From assembly GCA_031271375.1 (NCBI GenBank), contig JAISVU010000417.1, positions 1 to 12,910 of the forward strand: a DNA stretch of 12,910 bases. Direction: 5' to 3'. Below are positions 5,036 to 11,577 of the stretch, piece after piece. The notes under the pieces are model-generated. The model searched no databases and was not told where the DNA came from. It worked only from the letters and a program-made list of their open reading frames with translations. A program made the translations under genes and the position numbers. The number at the start of each line of letters is the position of its first letter. Position 1 is the first letter of the stretch. This stretch comes from Clostridiales bacterium. GTDB taxonomy: Bacteria; Bacillota; Clostridia; Lachnospirales; WRAX01.

Positions 5036-7954
5036 GCTGCACCCCGTGGTCGTCCCGCATTCCGTGCAGACCTTGCATGTCCCGTTCTTCACCAGTTTTG
5101 GGCTTTTACAGTTTGGGCAAACCTCGCCGTAGAGATAATCGGCTGCTGTATAGGATGTCTCGGCTTGGTCGCGGGGCGGCTTAACCTCCCAAAACTCCGG
5201 TTTTTCCTGGCAGTACGTGAAATTCCCCAGTTCTATGTCGATTATCTTGCTGATAAGATCCGAAACGGAATCCACATGCTTGATAAACGGATGCCCTGTC
5301 ACAAAGCCGCTGGGGTCATATTTCTGGCCCCTATACATCTTGGAAATATCTGCCGGCGGAACCCCGTACTGCATCATCTCGGATATCGTCTTGGAGATGC
5401 TGTCCAGCAAGCCTTTAACCAGCGAGCCCTCCCTGCCCGACGAGATATAAATCTCGCCAAGCCGCCCGTCGGCATAGAACGATGTGGTAATATAGAGCTT
5501 AAGCCCGTCAATCTCGGCCTCGTGAACCCGTGCGGAGCGTATGCCCCGTGGTTTTTCCCGCCTCGCGGTCTTGCTGCGCTGGGCATAGGTAATCAGTTCG
5601 TTATAAGTGAAATCGGTAAGGGGCTTCTCGCCGCCGGCGGTGGCCGAGGAACTGAGGGGCTGGCAGGCCTTTGAGCCGTCCCTGTACAGCGCTATAGCCT
5701 TAACGCCCAGCTGCCACGACAGGTAATAAATCTTCTTTATATCGTCATTGGTGGCTTCCTGGGGCAGGTTCACGGTCTTGCTGATAGCCCCGGACACATG
5801 GGGGGCGATGGCGCCCATCATCTTCACATGGCCTTCGGGGGCGATATAGCGCTGGCCCGTGCCGCATTTGCTCGCCGTGTCGAAGACCGCGTAATGCTCG
5901 GTCTTTAAGTGAGGCGCGCCTTCAATCTTTCCGTCAGCGAGGATTTCATACCCGTCCTTCTGCTCTTTGCGCATCACATAGGCCAGGATATCCGCCGCTT
6001 CCGACTCTGTATAACACAGCTTGCGCAGCGCCGTTTCTATAGCGGGGTTGACGATCTGCATAAACCCGCCGCCCACGAGCTTTTTATAGGCAATATGGCT
6101 GAAAAAGGGCTCCGACGAGGTTGAGGCGCAGTCCATCGCGAACGCGATCGTCCCGGTCGGCGCGAGGACGGATACCTGGGCGTTTCTGAACCCATGCTCC
6201 CGCCCGGATATTATCGTTTCATTCCATACGTCCCTTAAAGCCTCGGAGATATTATCCATCCCTACAGACCGCAGGATATCGTGGTCTATGACAACCGGTT
6301 GGTACGGCATGTCCTCAAAAACCGCGTCGTTGTCGTTATACGCCGCCGCCCTCGCGTGGTTCCTTATAACCTTGTTCATATGCTCTTTATTTATATCGTA
6401 ACAGGCAAAGGGGGACAGCCTTTGCGCCATCATAGACGAGGTATAATACGAATGCCCCGTCATTAGGCTTGTAAGAGCCGCGGCTACGTTACGCGCCTCG
6501 TCCGAATCGTAGGGCAGGCCCATCTCCATAAAGAGGGTTCCCAGGTTGGTAAGGCCCAGGCCCGTGGTACGGAACATATAGGACTTACGGGCGATGTCGG
6601 CGGTGGGGTAGGTACCCCAATGGATCGTCGCCTCCAGCACGAGCTGAACGAGCCGCACGCAGTGCAGATAACCCTGCGCATCAAATGCGCCGGTTTCGCT
6701 ATTATAGAATTTAGTCACGTTGATGCTGGCAAGGTTGCAAGCGGTGTCGTCCAGGAACATATACTCGGAGCAGGGGTTGGAGGCGTTTATACGGTTATGG
6801 GGAGCGCCCAGCGCGCCGTCCTCGCCCCTGGGGCAGGTATGCCAGGCGTTGATCGTGTCGTCGAACTGGACGCCGGGGTCGCCGCAGCGCCAAGCCGCCT
6901 CGGCGGTGCTGTCCCAAATCTCCTTGACGGGAATAACGCGCTCGGTCTTGCCTGTTGTGCGCGCGGTAGTCTCCCAAACCGCGTCGGGAACGCCGATACG
7001 CTCCATAAACGCATTGGGGATGCGGATTGAGTTATTGACATTCTGCCCCGATACGGTTTCATAGGCGTCGCCGTCTATCGAAGCCGAATAGCCCATCTTT
7101 GCCAGAGCGGCTACCTTGTCTTCCTCAACAGACTTCCATTTTATGTAATCAAGGATCTCCGGGTGATCCAGGTTGAGAATATTCATCTTGGCGGCGCGCC
7201 TGGTGGTGCCGCCGGACTTGATGGCCCCGGCGTTCCTATCCGAAACCTTCAAGAAGCTCAGAAGCCCCGAGGACTTCCCGCCGCCGGAAAGGGTTTCGTC
7301 CTTTGCGCGGATAACGGACCAGTTAGTGCCTACCCCGGAACCGAACTTGAACAGCAGCGTCTCCGTCGTAAGCTGATCCGTCAATGATTTATCGCCGATA
7401 AGGGAATCGACAAGGCTTATAATAAAACAGGCGGAACCAAAGGTCCTGGTATAAGCGTCTTCCGCTTGAACCGATTCGCCCGTCTTCTCGTCGTAGTAAT
7501 AAAGCCCTTTGCCTGGCCCGCCTATGCCATAAGCCAGCTTTAGCCCCGTGTTAAACCACTGGGGGCTGTTGGGCGCCCAGATTTGAGCCAGCATCATATA
7601 GGCCAGCTCGTCGTACAGGACGTCCTTCTGTTCCGGGTCTATCATCTTTTCGTCTGCCAATGCCTCAACCCAGAACGAGACCATCCTATGCACGATGTCC
7701 TTCATAGAGAACTCATAGCCCCGGCTGTTATTAACGCCCTTTTTACGGAAATACTTGCTAGCGATAATGTCGCAGGCGCTTTGGGAATAATCCTGGGGAA
7801 ACTGCAGCCCCTTCATTTCCGTGATGACCGCTCCGGTGGCGTAGTTCTTCAGCAGGACATCGACCTTTTTCCATTTGAACAGGTCGTAAACTGTCTTCTT
7901 AGACTTGTCCAGGTTCTTTGTGTAACGCCTCTCCAGTAAATTTGCCAATCCCAT
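5033..7954 (-). CDS. nrdJ: Adenosylcobalamin-dependent (class II) ribonucleoside-diphosphate reductase
   Basis: A 973-residue class II ribonucleotide reductase, which makes deoxyribonucleotides from ribonucleotides using a radical generated from coenzyme B12. The catalytic barrel contains FGSAC (Cys176), the NPCSE motif with Asn393, thiyl-radical Cys395 and Glu397, and Cys406 of the redox pair eleven residues later, the same spacing as in the well-studied Thermotoga enzyme. APTGTIAFAMDC supplies the conserved phosphate-binding loop. After the barrel comes a TSCPD-type domain (about 790-900, with DGRLGEIYISSG) and a C-terminal zinc-ribbon-like tail CPNC...CKVCTECGTTTGC that should re-reduce the active site. 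The ATG at 7952-7954 has an AAAGGGG site 7 bases upstream. The gene follows nrdR but has its own promoter overlapped by two NrdR-box-like sites. It implies oxygen-independent DNA precursor synthesis and need for B12. Confidence 0.97.
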   Translation of the reverse strand: MGLANLLERRYTKNLDKSKKTVYDLFKWKKVDVLLKNYATGAVITEMKGLQFPQDYSQSACDIIASKYFRKKGVNNSRGYEFSMKDIVHRMVSFWVEALADEKMIDPEQKDVLYDELAYMMLAQIWAPNSPQWFNTGLKLAYGIGGPGKGLYYYDEKTGESVQAEDAYTRTFGSACFIISLVDSLIGDKSLTDQLTTETLLFKFGSGVGTNWSVIRAKDETLSGGGKSSGLLSFLKVSDRNAGAIKSGGTTRRAAKMNILNLDHPEILDYIKWKSVEEDKVAALAKMGYSASIDGDAYETVSGQNVNNSIRIPNAFMERIGVPDAVWETTARTTGKTERVIPVKEIWDSTAEAAWRCGDPGVQFDDTINAWHTCPRGEDGALGAPHNRINASNPCSEYMFLDDTACNLASINVTKFYNSETGAFDAQGYLHCVRLVQLVLEATIHWGTYPTADIARKSYMFRTTGLGLTNLGTLFMEMGLPYDSDEARNVAAALTSLMTGHSYYTSSMMAQRLSPFACYDINKEHMNKVIRNHARAAAYNDNDAVFEDMPYQPVVIDHDILRSVGMDNISEALRDVWNETIISGREHGFRNAQVSVLAPTGTIAFAMDCASTSSEPFFSHIAYKKLVGGGFMQIVNPAIETALRKLCYTESEAADILAYVMRKEQKDGYEILADGKIEGAPHLKTEHYAVFDTASKCGTGQRYIAPEGHVKMMGAIAPHVSGAISKTVNLPQEATNDDIKKIYYLSWQLGVKAIALYRDGSKACQPLSSSATAGGEKPLTDFTYNELITYAQRSKTARREKPRGIRSARVHEAEIDGLKLYITTSFYADGRLGEIYISSGREGSLVKGLLDSISKTISEMMQYGVPPADISKMYRGQKYDPSGFVTGHPFIKHVDSVSDLISKIIDIELGNFTYCQEKPEFWEVKPPRDQAETSYTAADYLYGEVCPNCKSPKLVKNGTCKVCTECGTTTGCS

Positions 7955-7978
7955 TACAATACCCCTTTACACGAGAAT

Positions 7979-7994
7979 GTACTAGATATTGTAT
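7979..7994. promoter_or_regulatory. NrdR box 1 (promoter-proximal)
   Basis: The core CTAGATATTG (7982-7991) matches the known NrdR box core CwAtATaTwG at 9 of 10 positions. It overlaps the -10 element of the nrdJ promoter, where NrdR binding would block RNA polymerase. Confidence 0.75.
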
Positions 7995-8015
7995 CACGAT
8001 TAAATATTATGTCAA
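7988..8015 (-). promoter_or_regulatory. nrdJ promoter (extended -10)
   Basis: On the - strand a perfect -35 TTGACA (8010-8015) is separated by 16 bases from -10 TACAAT (7988-7993). A TGA immediately before the -10 makes it an extended -10. The predicted start near 7981 leaves a leader of about 27 bases before the nrdJ ATG. Both elements lie inside or against the NrdR-box-like palindromes. Confidence 0.8.
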
Positions 8016-8025
8016 TATATAGTGA
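8010..8025. promoter_or_regulatory. NrdR box 2 (promoter-distal)
   Basis: The core CAATATATAG (8013-8022) matches the NrdR box core at all 10 positions and overlaps the -35 of the nrdJ promoter. Its centre is 31 bp from box 1, three helical turns, the usual spacing for paired NrdR boxes. It begins just after the nrdR stop codon. Confidence 0.85.
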
Positions 8026-8028
8026 GAA

Positions 8029-8499
8029 TTATTTACCGCCTTCTGACCGTTCCCTTAGTAAACCGGTTATCTCCGCCATAAAGGTATCGATGTCGCCGAA
8101 CCTTTTATACACCGAAGCGAAGCGGATGTAGCTTACCTCGTCCAGCTCTTTTAAGCGGTTCATAACCAGCTCGCCGATTTCCCGGGACTCGACTTCCTTT
8201 TTTCCGGAACCCATACATTCCGCCGTAACGTCGGCTACGAGGCTTTCCATCTGATCCATCGACACATGGCGTATGTTGCAGGATTTAACGACCCCCGCAA
8301 GGATTTTGCTCGGATCGAATATCTCCCTGCTGCCGTTGCGCTTGATAACCGTCAGGGGTGTACCCTCATGCCGCTCATATGTGACGAAACGGTTCCCGCA
8401 GCCGTCGCAGGTGCGCCTGCGGCGGATAACCGTGCCGTCTTCAAGGTGGCGCGTGTCCGTCACCCTTGTGTCCGCTTCCCCGCATTTAAGGCATTTCAT
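8029..8499 (-). CDS. nrdR: Transcriptional repressor of ribonucleotide reductase genes
   Basis: A complete 156-residue NrdR. The N-terminal zinc ribbon has Cys3, Cys6, Cys31 and Cys34 around DTRHLEDGTVIRRRRTC. An ATP-cone follows (about 49-139) with VIKRNGSREIFDPSKI. NrdR senses ATP/dATP through the cone and represses reductase genes when dATP is high. The frame stays open upstream through a tRNA gene to 8598. The ATG at 8499 is the real start because it gives the canonical MKCLKCG N-terminus and has an AGGGGG site 9 bases upstream. It stands directly before nrdJ, and the two NrdR-box-like sites between the genes identify nrdJ as its target. Its own transcription may come partly by read-through of the tRNA terminator; no separate promoter is clear. 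Confidence 0.97.
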   Translation of the reverse strand: MKCLKCGEADTRVTDTRHLEDGTVIRRRRTCDGCGNRFVTYERHEGTPLTVIKRNGSREIFDPSKILAGVVKSCNIRHVSMDQMESLVADVTAECMGSGKKEVESREIGELVMNRLKELDEVSYIRFASVYKRFGDIDTFMAEITGLLRERSEGGK

Positions 8500-8518
8500 C
8501 GGCAGCTGCCCCCTAAAA

Positions 8519-8551
8519 TAAAGTAAAAGAACCCCGCTTCCAAGGTTCTTT
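8519..8551 (-). terminator. Intrinsic terminator after the tRNA gene
   Basis: On the - strand the stem AAAGAACC/GGTTCTTT (arms 8544-8551 and 8526-8533, 10-base loop) is followed by a T-rich run (TTTTACTTTATTTT overlaps the arm end). It lies 17 bases after the tRNA 3' end and just before nrdR, so it should end most tRNA transcripts. Confidence 0.7.
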
Positions 8552-8568
8552 AATCTTATGATACATAG

Positions 8569-8641
8569 TGGGCACGATTGGACTTGAACCAACGGCATCC
8601 AGCTTGTCGAGCTGGCGCTCTCCCAACTGAGCTACGCGCCC
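8569..8641 (-). tRNA. tRNA-Val (anticodon GAC) with C33
   Basis: All 73 positions of a standard tRNA can be placed on the - strand: acceptor GGGCGCG pairing with CGTGCCC (one G-U), D stem GCTC/GAGC, anticodon stem CCAGC/GCTGG, five-base variable loop, T stem GTTGG/CCAAT with T-loop TTCAAGT, and discriminator A. The anticodon loop is TCGACAA, which puts GAC (valine) at 34-36 but C rather than the nearly universal U at 33. The 3' CCA is not encoded and must be added afterwards. A promoter lies upstream and a terminator downstream, so it is an independent unit. Confidence 0.88.
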
Positions 8642-8673
8642 GCGTGTTCGCGGCAGTTCCGCTAACCTATGAC

Positions 8674-8702
8674 AGTATAGCAGAAAGCGGTTGGAAAAGC
8701 AA
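8674..8702 (-). promoter_or_regulatory. tRNA gene promoter
   Basis: On the - strand a -35 TTGCTT (8697-8702) and a -10 TATACT (8674-8679) are exactly 17 bases apart. The predicted start is about 26 bases before the mature tRNA 5' end at 8641. Confidence 0.75.
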
Positions 8703-8774
8703 GAAGAATTTTTGAAATAAGGTTTTGAATTTTTGATAAATAAAAATGGATATATTCAACTGCTGCGGTTTTTA

Positions 8775-8803
8775 TTGACGTTGCCTACATTTTGCGTTAT
8801 GCT
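8775..8803 (+). promoter_or_regulatory. Promoter of the relB-type antitoxin operon
   Basis: TTGACG (8775-8780) and TATGCT (8798-8803) are 17 bases apart. The -10 lies downstream of the ATG at 8792, which rules that codon out as the start and supports the ATG at 8834. Confidence 0.65.
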
Positions 8804-8833
8804 ATACCTATAAACAGATTGGAGCGGATATGT

Positions 8834-9163
8834 ATGTCTAAAAACGCGACGATAAACCTGCGTGTCAATTCCGAGGCGAGAGACAAGGCCAGGGATATTC
8901 TGGCCACTTTAGGGCTGACCCTCAGCGATGCCTTTAACCTGATGATCTACCAGGTTGGCATTGTCCGGGGCTTGCCATTCGAGGTAAAGCAGCGTCTGCC
9001 GATGGAGCTGAACGACGGCCGCGGCTCGTATATTTGCGAAGACGGGCATCTGCATGACTACAGCAAGTTCGACTTTGAGGCCGCAGAACGCGACCTTGCC
9101 GGGCCTTTTAAAACCCTTGAAGATTACAAGGCTTGGCTTGAGGCTGACGACGATGAGGAGTAA
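8834..9163 (+). CDS. RelB/DinJ family antitoxin
   Basis: A 109-residue antitoxin of the RelB/DinJ family. The N-terminus (MSKNATINLRVNSEARDKA) is a ribbon-helix-helix DNA-binding domain, followed by the typical DilatLGLTLSDAFNLMIYQV helix region and LPFEVK. The acidic C-terminal part (about 60-109, ending in EADDDEE) should wrap the toxin. An in-frame ATG at 8792 exists but lies upstream of the predicted -10. The ATG at 8834 has TTGGAG nine bases before it and gives the family N-terminus. Such antitoxins neutralise a YafQ/RelE toxin and repress their own promoter. The toxin gene overlaps its 3' end by 11 bp but is broken, so the antitoxin now appears to stand alone. Confidence 0.9.
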   Translation: MSKNATINLRVNSEARDKARDILATLGLTLSDAFNLMIYQVGIVRGLPFEVKQRLPMELNDGRGSYICEDGHLHDYSKFDFEAAERDLAGPFKTLEDYKAWLEADDDEE

Positions 9164-9442
9164 ACTCAAGTATGAAATTTGGCCCCAAAAGGCTTACCGA
9201 AAACAGTACAAGCTCCTTGAAAGCTGTGGTTATGACATGTCGCTGCTGGATATTGTTGCTTATAAACTGGCATGCGGCGAAAAGCTCCCTCCCGAAAATA
9301 GGGATCACCCCTTGAAAGGTAAATATAAAAGATTCCGCGACTGCCACATCAAGGACGACTGGTTCTAATCTATAAAATAGACAAAGGTCAGCTCATCCTG
9401 ATACTCTCCGAAACCGGCGCCCACTCTGACATCATGGAGTGA
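9153..9442 (+). pseudogene. YafQ-family mRNA interferase toxin, frameshifted
   Basis: The reading frame from the ATG at 9153 overlaps the antitoxin gene by 11 bp and encodes 71 residues that follow YafQ closely: the AYRKQYKLL helix, His52 in NRDHPLKGKY, and RDCHIKDDW with His65 and Asp69. It stops at 9366-9368, just after the tryptophan. The rest of the family fold is present in the next frame from 9365: LIYKIDKGQLILILSETGAH and then SDIME, ending at 9442. This restored tail carries the catalytic histidine of GxHSD (His87 in E. coli YafQ). One missing base around 9363-9365 explains the break. No classical slippery heptamer is seen, so mutation or an assembly error is more likely than programmed frameshifting. 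With the tail lost, nuclease activity is not expected. Confidence 0.85.
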
Positions 9443-9453
9443 AAATATTTTCA

Positions 9454-9482
9454 TTGACATCAAAGCCTTTTTTCGTTACAAT
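9454..9482 (+). promoter_or_regulatory. SRP RNA promoter
   Basis: A perfect TTGACA (9454-9459), a 17-base spacer and TACAAT (9477-9482). The predicted start seven bases on (about 9489) coincides with the first paired base of the SRP RNA. Confidence 0.85.
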
Positions 9483-9488
9483 AGCGTT

Positions 9489-9762
9489 GTCCGTGCTAGC
9501 CGGGGAAGTAGCGGCTCCCTGTATCCGCAATCCGCTGCAGCGGAGGTGACGCCCGTCCTTAGGCTCCTTTCTTGTGGGGTCTGCCCCCGCGTAAGTGATG
9601 TTGATGGCCAAGTCCCGCGCAATGCCGTCCGGCGAACCGCGTCAGGTCTGGAAGGAAGCAGCGCTAAACCGGCAGCGGTATGTGCCGCGGGAGCGCTTGA
9701 CCGGAGTCAACTGCCGGGGTAACGCCCGGAAGAAAATGTCGAAGGCGGGCGCACGGACACCT
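9489..9762 (+). ncRNA. ffs: Signal recognition particle RNA, large bacterial type
   Basis: The RNA contains the hallmark domain IV hairpin GTCAGGTCTGGAAGGAAGCA (9641-9660) with its GGAA tetraloop (9650-9653), the binding site for Ffh. The 5' part (GTGCTAGCCGGGGAAGTAGCGGC, then CCCTGTA) is the Alu domain found in Firmicutes scRNA. The ends pair perfectly: GTCCGTGC at 9489-9496 with GCACGGAC at 9751-9758. A length near 270 matches the large scRNA type. With Ffh it directs membrane and secreted proteins to the translocon. The exact 3' end is uncertain; no hairpin plus T-run is visible after it, and a convergent gene ends 40 bp downstream. Confidence 0.93.
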
Positions 9763-9799
9763 AGAACCGAGAGCTCAGGGCCGAGAACCCAGAAAAGAG

Positions 9800-10471
9800 T
9801 TAGTATCCCAGGAGAACCATGTAGCGGCGGGTTTTGAACTGCTCGCCCTCGTAGGTGTTGTCAACGGTGTCAATGTAGACGCCGTTATTTTTTTCTATAA
9901 CGCGGCGGGAGGCGATATTCTCCTCGTTGCAGGTGATGAGCGCGTTTTTTATGTTCAGCTTTTCCGCTTCTTTAAGCAATAAGGCCAGCAAGACCGAGCC
10001 GTATCCCATGCCCCACCTGCCGGCGCGTACCGCGTAGCCGATGTGCCCGCCGAAACGCTCCAACACCGGGGTGAGGGAATGGCGGATATTGCCCTCGCCG
10101 ATAACCTCGCCGCCCATAACCAGCCAGAAGGCCGAGGCGGGGACATACCCGTCCTTCAAGTTAATGCCAAGCCGGTCGTCTTCAAAGCGCCGGATAAGCC
10201 CCGGCCCCCAGATTTCAAACTCGTCCGGGTCCGGGAAATGGTGTTTGACACCCAATTCTTTATAACCGCGGCAGACGTCCAGGTAGCTGTCCATGAAAGA
10301 CTGCTCGGGCCTTATAAGGCGTAAGCCGGGTTTATCCGCCGCCCAGCGGCGGCACCGTTCAATACGCGCCCCCGGCGGCTTGTCGCCGTGCTCGGGGTCG
10401 TCGTATGAGTAGGCGCGGAGCTTGTCGCAGGGAAGCGCTTCGCATTCACCGCAGTGTGTAATACCCTCCAT
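9800..10471 (-). CDS. GNAT acetyltransferase with N-terminal DUF3795-like cysteine-rich segment
   Basis: A 223-residue fusion. Residues 6-45 (HCGECEALPCDKL, PEHGDKPPGARIERCRRWA, with Cys7, Cys10, Cys15, Cys40) look like the C-terminal half of a DUF3795 zinc-ribbon-like domain; the N-terminal half of that domain is absent. From about 50 a GNAT fold of the COG3981 type follows, with PASAFWLVMGGEVIGEGNIRH (111-131), acetyl-CoA loop GYAVRAGRWGMGYG (145-158) and ITCNEENIASRRVIEKNNGV (179-198). The acceptor substrate is unknown. The frame is open back to 10543, but the ATG at 10471 overlaps the stop of the upstream split-barrel gene by one base (TGATG) and has GAGGTAAAG before it, so this start is preferred and coupling is likely. 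Confidence 0.8.
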   Translation of the reverse strand: MEGITHCGECEALPCDKLRAYSYDDPEHGDKPPGARIERCRRWAADKPGLRLIRPEQSFMDSYLDVCRGYKELGVKHHFPDPDEFEIWGPGLIRRFEDDRLGINLKDGYVPASAFWLVMGGEVIGEGNIRHSLTPVLERFGGHIGYAVRAGRWGMGYGSVLLALLLKEAEKLNIKNALITCNEENIASRRVIEKNNGVYIDTVDNTYEGEQFKTRRYMVLLGY

Positions 10472-10887
10472 CAGAGCTTTACCTCCGCCCCTTCGTTGTC
10501 GATCCAGAGCGCCGCTTCCTCGGTATCGAAGATAAGGACGCAAGAGCTCTCACCCTCGGGGCCGTCGGGGAAGTGGTTAATGCACCAGTCCCGCCAAAGG
10601 TCATTGCGCAGGGCGTTGTCCTGGGAGACGCGCACCGTTCCCGTGAGCGTGACGTTATTATACCCGTCACGGAAACAAAGGCTCACCTTTGGGTTTGCGA
10701 TAATGCGCTGGGCTTTGGGCGACCGTATTGCGGTTGAGGTGTAAACAGTCCTTATCCCGTCGGCCTTCATCATCGAGATTGTGCTGGCGCGCGGGTATCC
10801 GTCCTCGCGTATGTAGGCGATGGTCACCGAATCGCTGCCCGCGACGATTTTCTCGGCTTTTGCGATGATTTCGCTTTTGCCGGTCAT
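10471..10887 (-). CDS. PNPOx-like split-barrel protein (general stress protein 26 type)
   Basis: A 138-residue PNPOx-like split-barrel protein, a distant relative of the one at 2505-2924. It shows SVTIAYIREDGYPRASTIS (first strands), VYTSTAIRSPKAQRIIANPKVSLCF and a VTLTGTVRVSQD strand, the usual order of the family. These proteins normally bind FMN; a specific reaction cannot be assigned. A strong AGGAGAG ribosome binding site precedes the ATG at 10885-10887. The gene begins 16 bp after the end of the flavin reductase gene and shares its stop base with the start of the GNAT gene, so flavin reductase, split-barrel and acetyltransferase genes probably form one - strand operon. Confidence 0.85.
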   Translation of the reverse strand: MTGKSEIIAKAEKIVAGSDSVTIAYIREDGYPRASTISMMKADGIRTVYTSTAIRSPKAQRIIANPKVSLCFRDGYNNVTLTGTVRVSQDNALRNDLWRDWCINHFPDGPEGESSCVLIFDTEEAALWIDNEGAEVKL

Positions 10888-10903
10888 AGTATCTCTCCTA
10901 ATC

Positions 10904-11515
10904 TTACATAATAGGCGTAAGCGCCGCGACGGTTCCGTGGCTCGGGCCTTCGCCCGTGACCGGATCCTTTCGGTAATTAATGTAATACATATAATCCTTT
11001 TTATCCCCTATTGCCGCCATTGTAACGCGTCCAATAACCAACCGGGTTTTACCCTTGCCGCTCAAGTCAATATCGCTGTGCAGCTTACATTCATAGCTCA
11101 AAAAGGCTTCTTTAACACGCGGCGGCCTGACGGTTTTAGACGCTTCGGCGGTGAGCCCCGCGGCCTCCAGCTCGTCGTTATCTTCGCCGTTCGCCTCGAT
11201 GGTTTTCTTGCAAGCGCCGTAATAGCCGGCGCTCATAAAGTTTACGCAGAATTCTTTGTCCCTTAGGATGTTCTTGTAGGTGTGAGACAGCGTCCAGCAG
11301 CCCGGAATAACGGCGTAGAAGCCATCCGCGTCGCCCGAGAAAGCGCTCCAGCCCTGGAAGCAGGCATTGACATTGCCGTTCTCCTTTAATGTCGTAATCA
11401 AAAACAACGGCTGCGGAACTCCAGCCACATATTCAAAATGTGAGAACACGTCATACATCCCCGGCCAGTCCTCTTTAAAATGCGCGGGCCGCTCTAAACC
11501 GATTTCAGTTTTCAT
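10904..11515 (-). CDS. Flavin reductase family protein
   Basis: A 203-residue protein of the flavin reductase-like FMN-binding split-barrel family (DIM6/NTAB type). Recognisable parts are PLFLITTLKENGNVNACFQGWSAFSGDADGFYAVI, NILRDKEFCVNFMS and the YECKLHSD strand, with RLVIGRVTMAAIGD in the later barrel. Members bind FMN and either reduce flavins with NAD(P)H or act as flavoproteins in redox metabolism; the substrate cannot be told. An ideal GGGAGG ribosome binding site lies seven bases before the ATG at 11513-11515. It is the first gene of the probable operon with the split-barrel and GNAT genes, and has its own upstream extended -10 promoter, separate from the WYL regulator upstream. Confidence 0.87.
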   Translation of the reverse strand: MKTEIGLERPAHFKEDWPGMYDVFSHFEYVAGVPQPLFLITTLKENGNVNACFQGWSAFSGDADGFYAVIPGCWTLSHTYKNILRDKEFCVNFMSAGYYGACKKTIEANGEDNDELEAAGLTAEASKTVRPPRVKEAFLSYECKLHSDIDLSGKGKTRLVIGRVTMAAIGDKKDYMYYINYRKDPVTGEGPSHGTVAALTPIM

Positions 11516-11540
11516 TAAATCCTCCCTTCATTTTTTCTAC

Positions 11541-11549
11541 AGTATACCA
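11541..11549 (-). promoter_or_regulatory. Extended -10 promoter of the flavin reductase operon
   Basis: On the - strand TGGTATACT gives a -10 TATACT (11541-11546) with a TGn extension; the -35 at the right distance is weak. It lies in the 62-bp gap after the WYL gene and about 25 bases before the flavin reductase start. Confidence 0.5.
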
Positions 11550-11577
11550 ATATAAACACGACAGCTGTATGCCTTGT

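Noticed and set aside
5012..5674. 220-codon + strand frame opposite the end of nrdJ
   Set aside because: It is antisense to a strongly conserved reductase gene; no ribosome binding site and no family features.
6620..7064. Overlapping + strand frames opposite the nrdJ catalytic region
   Set aside because: Complement of conserved reductase codons; composition-driven open frames.
8500..8598. N-terminal extension of NrdR (33 codons) reading into the tRNA gene
   Set aside because: It translates the tRNA and terminator; the ATG at 8499 gives the exact NrdR N-terminus with a good ribosome binding site.
9360..9368. Programmed frameshifting in the toxin gene
   Set aside because: No slippery heptamer or downstream structure is evident; a one-base mutation or sequencing error is the simpler explanation.
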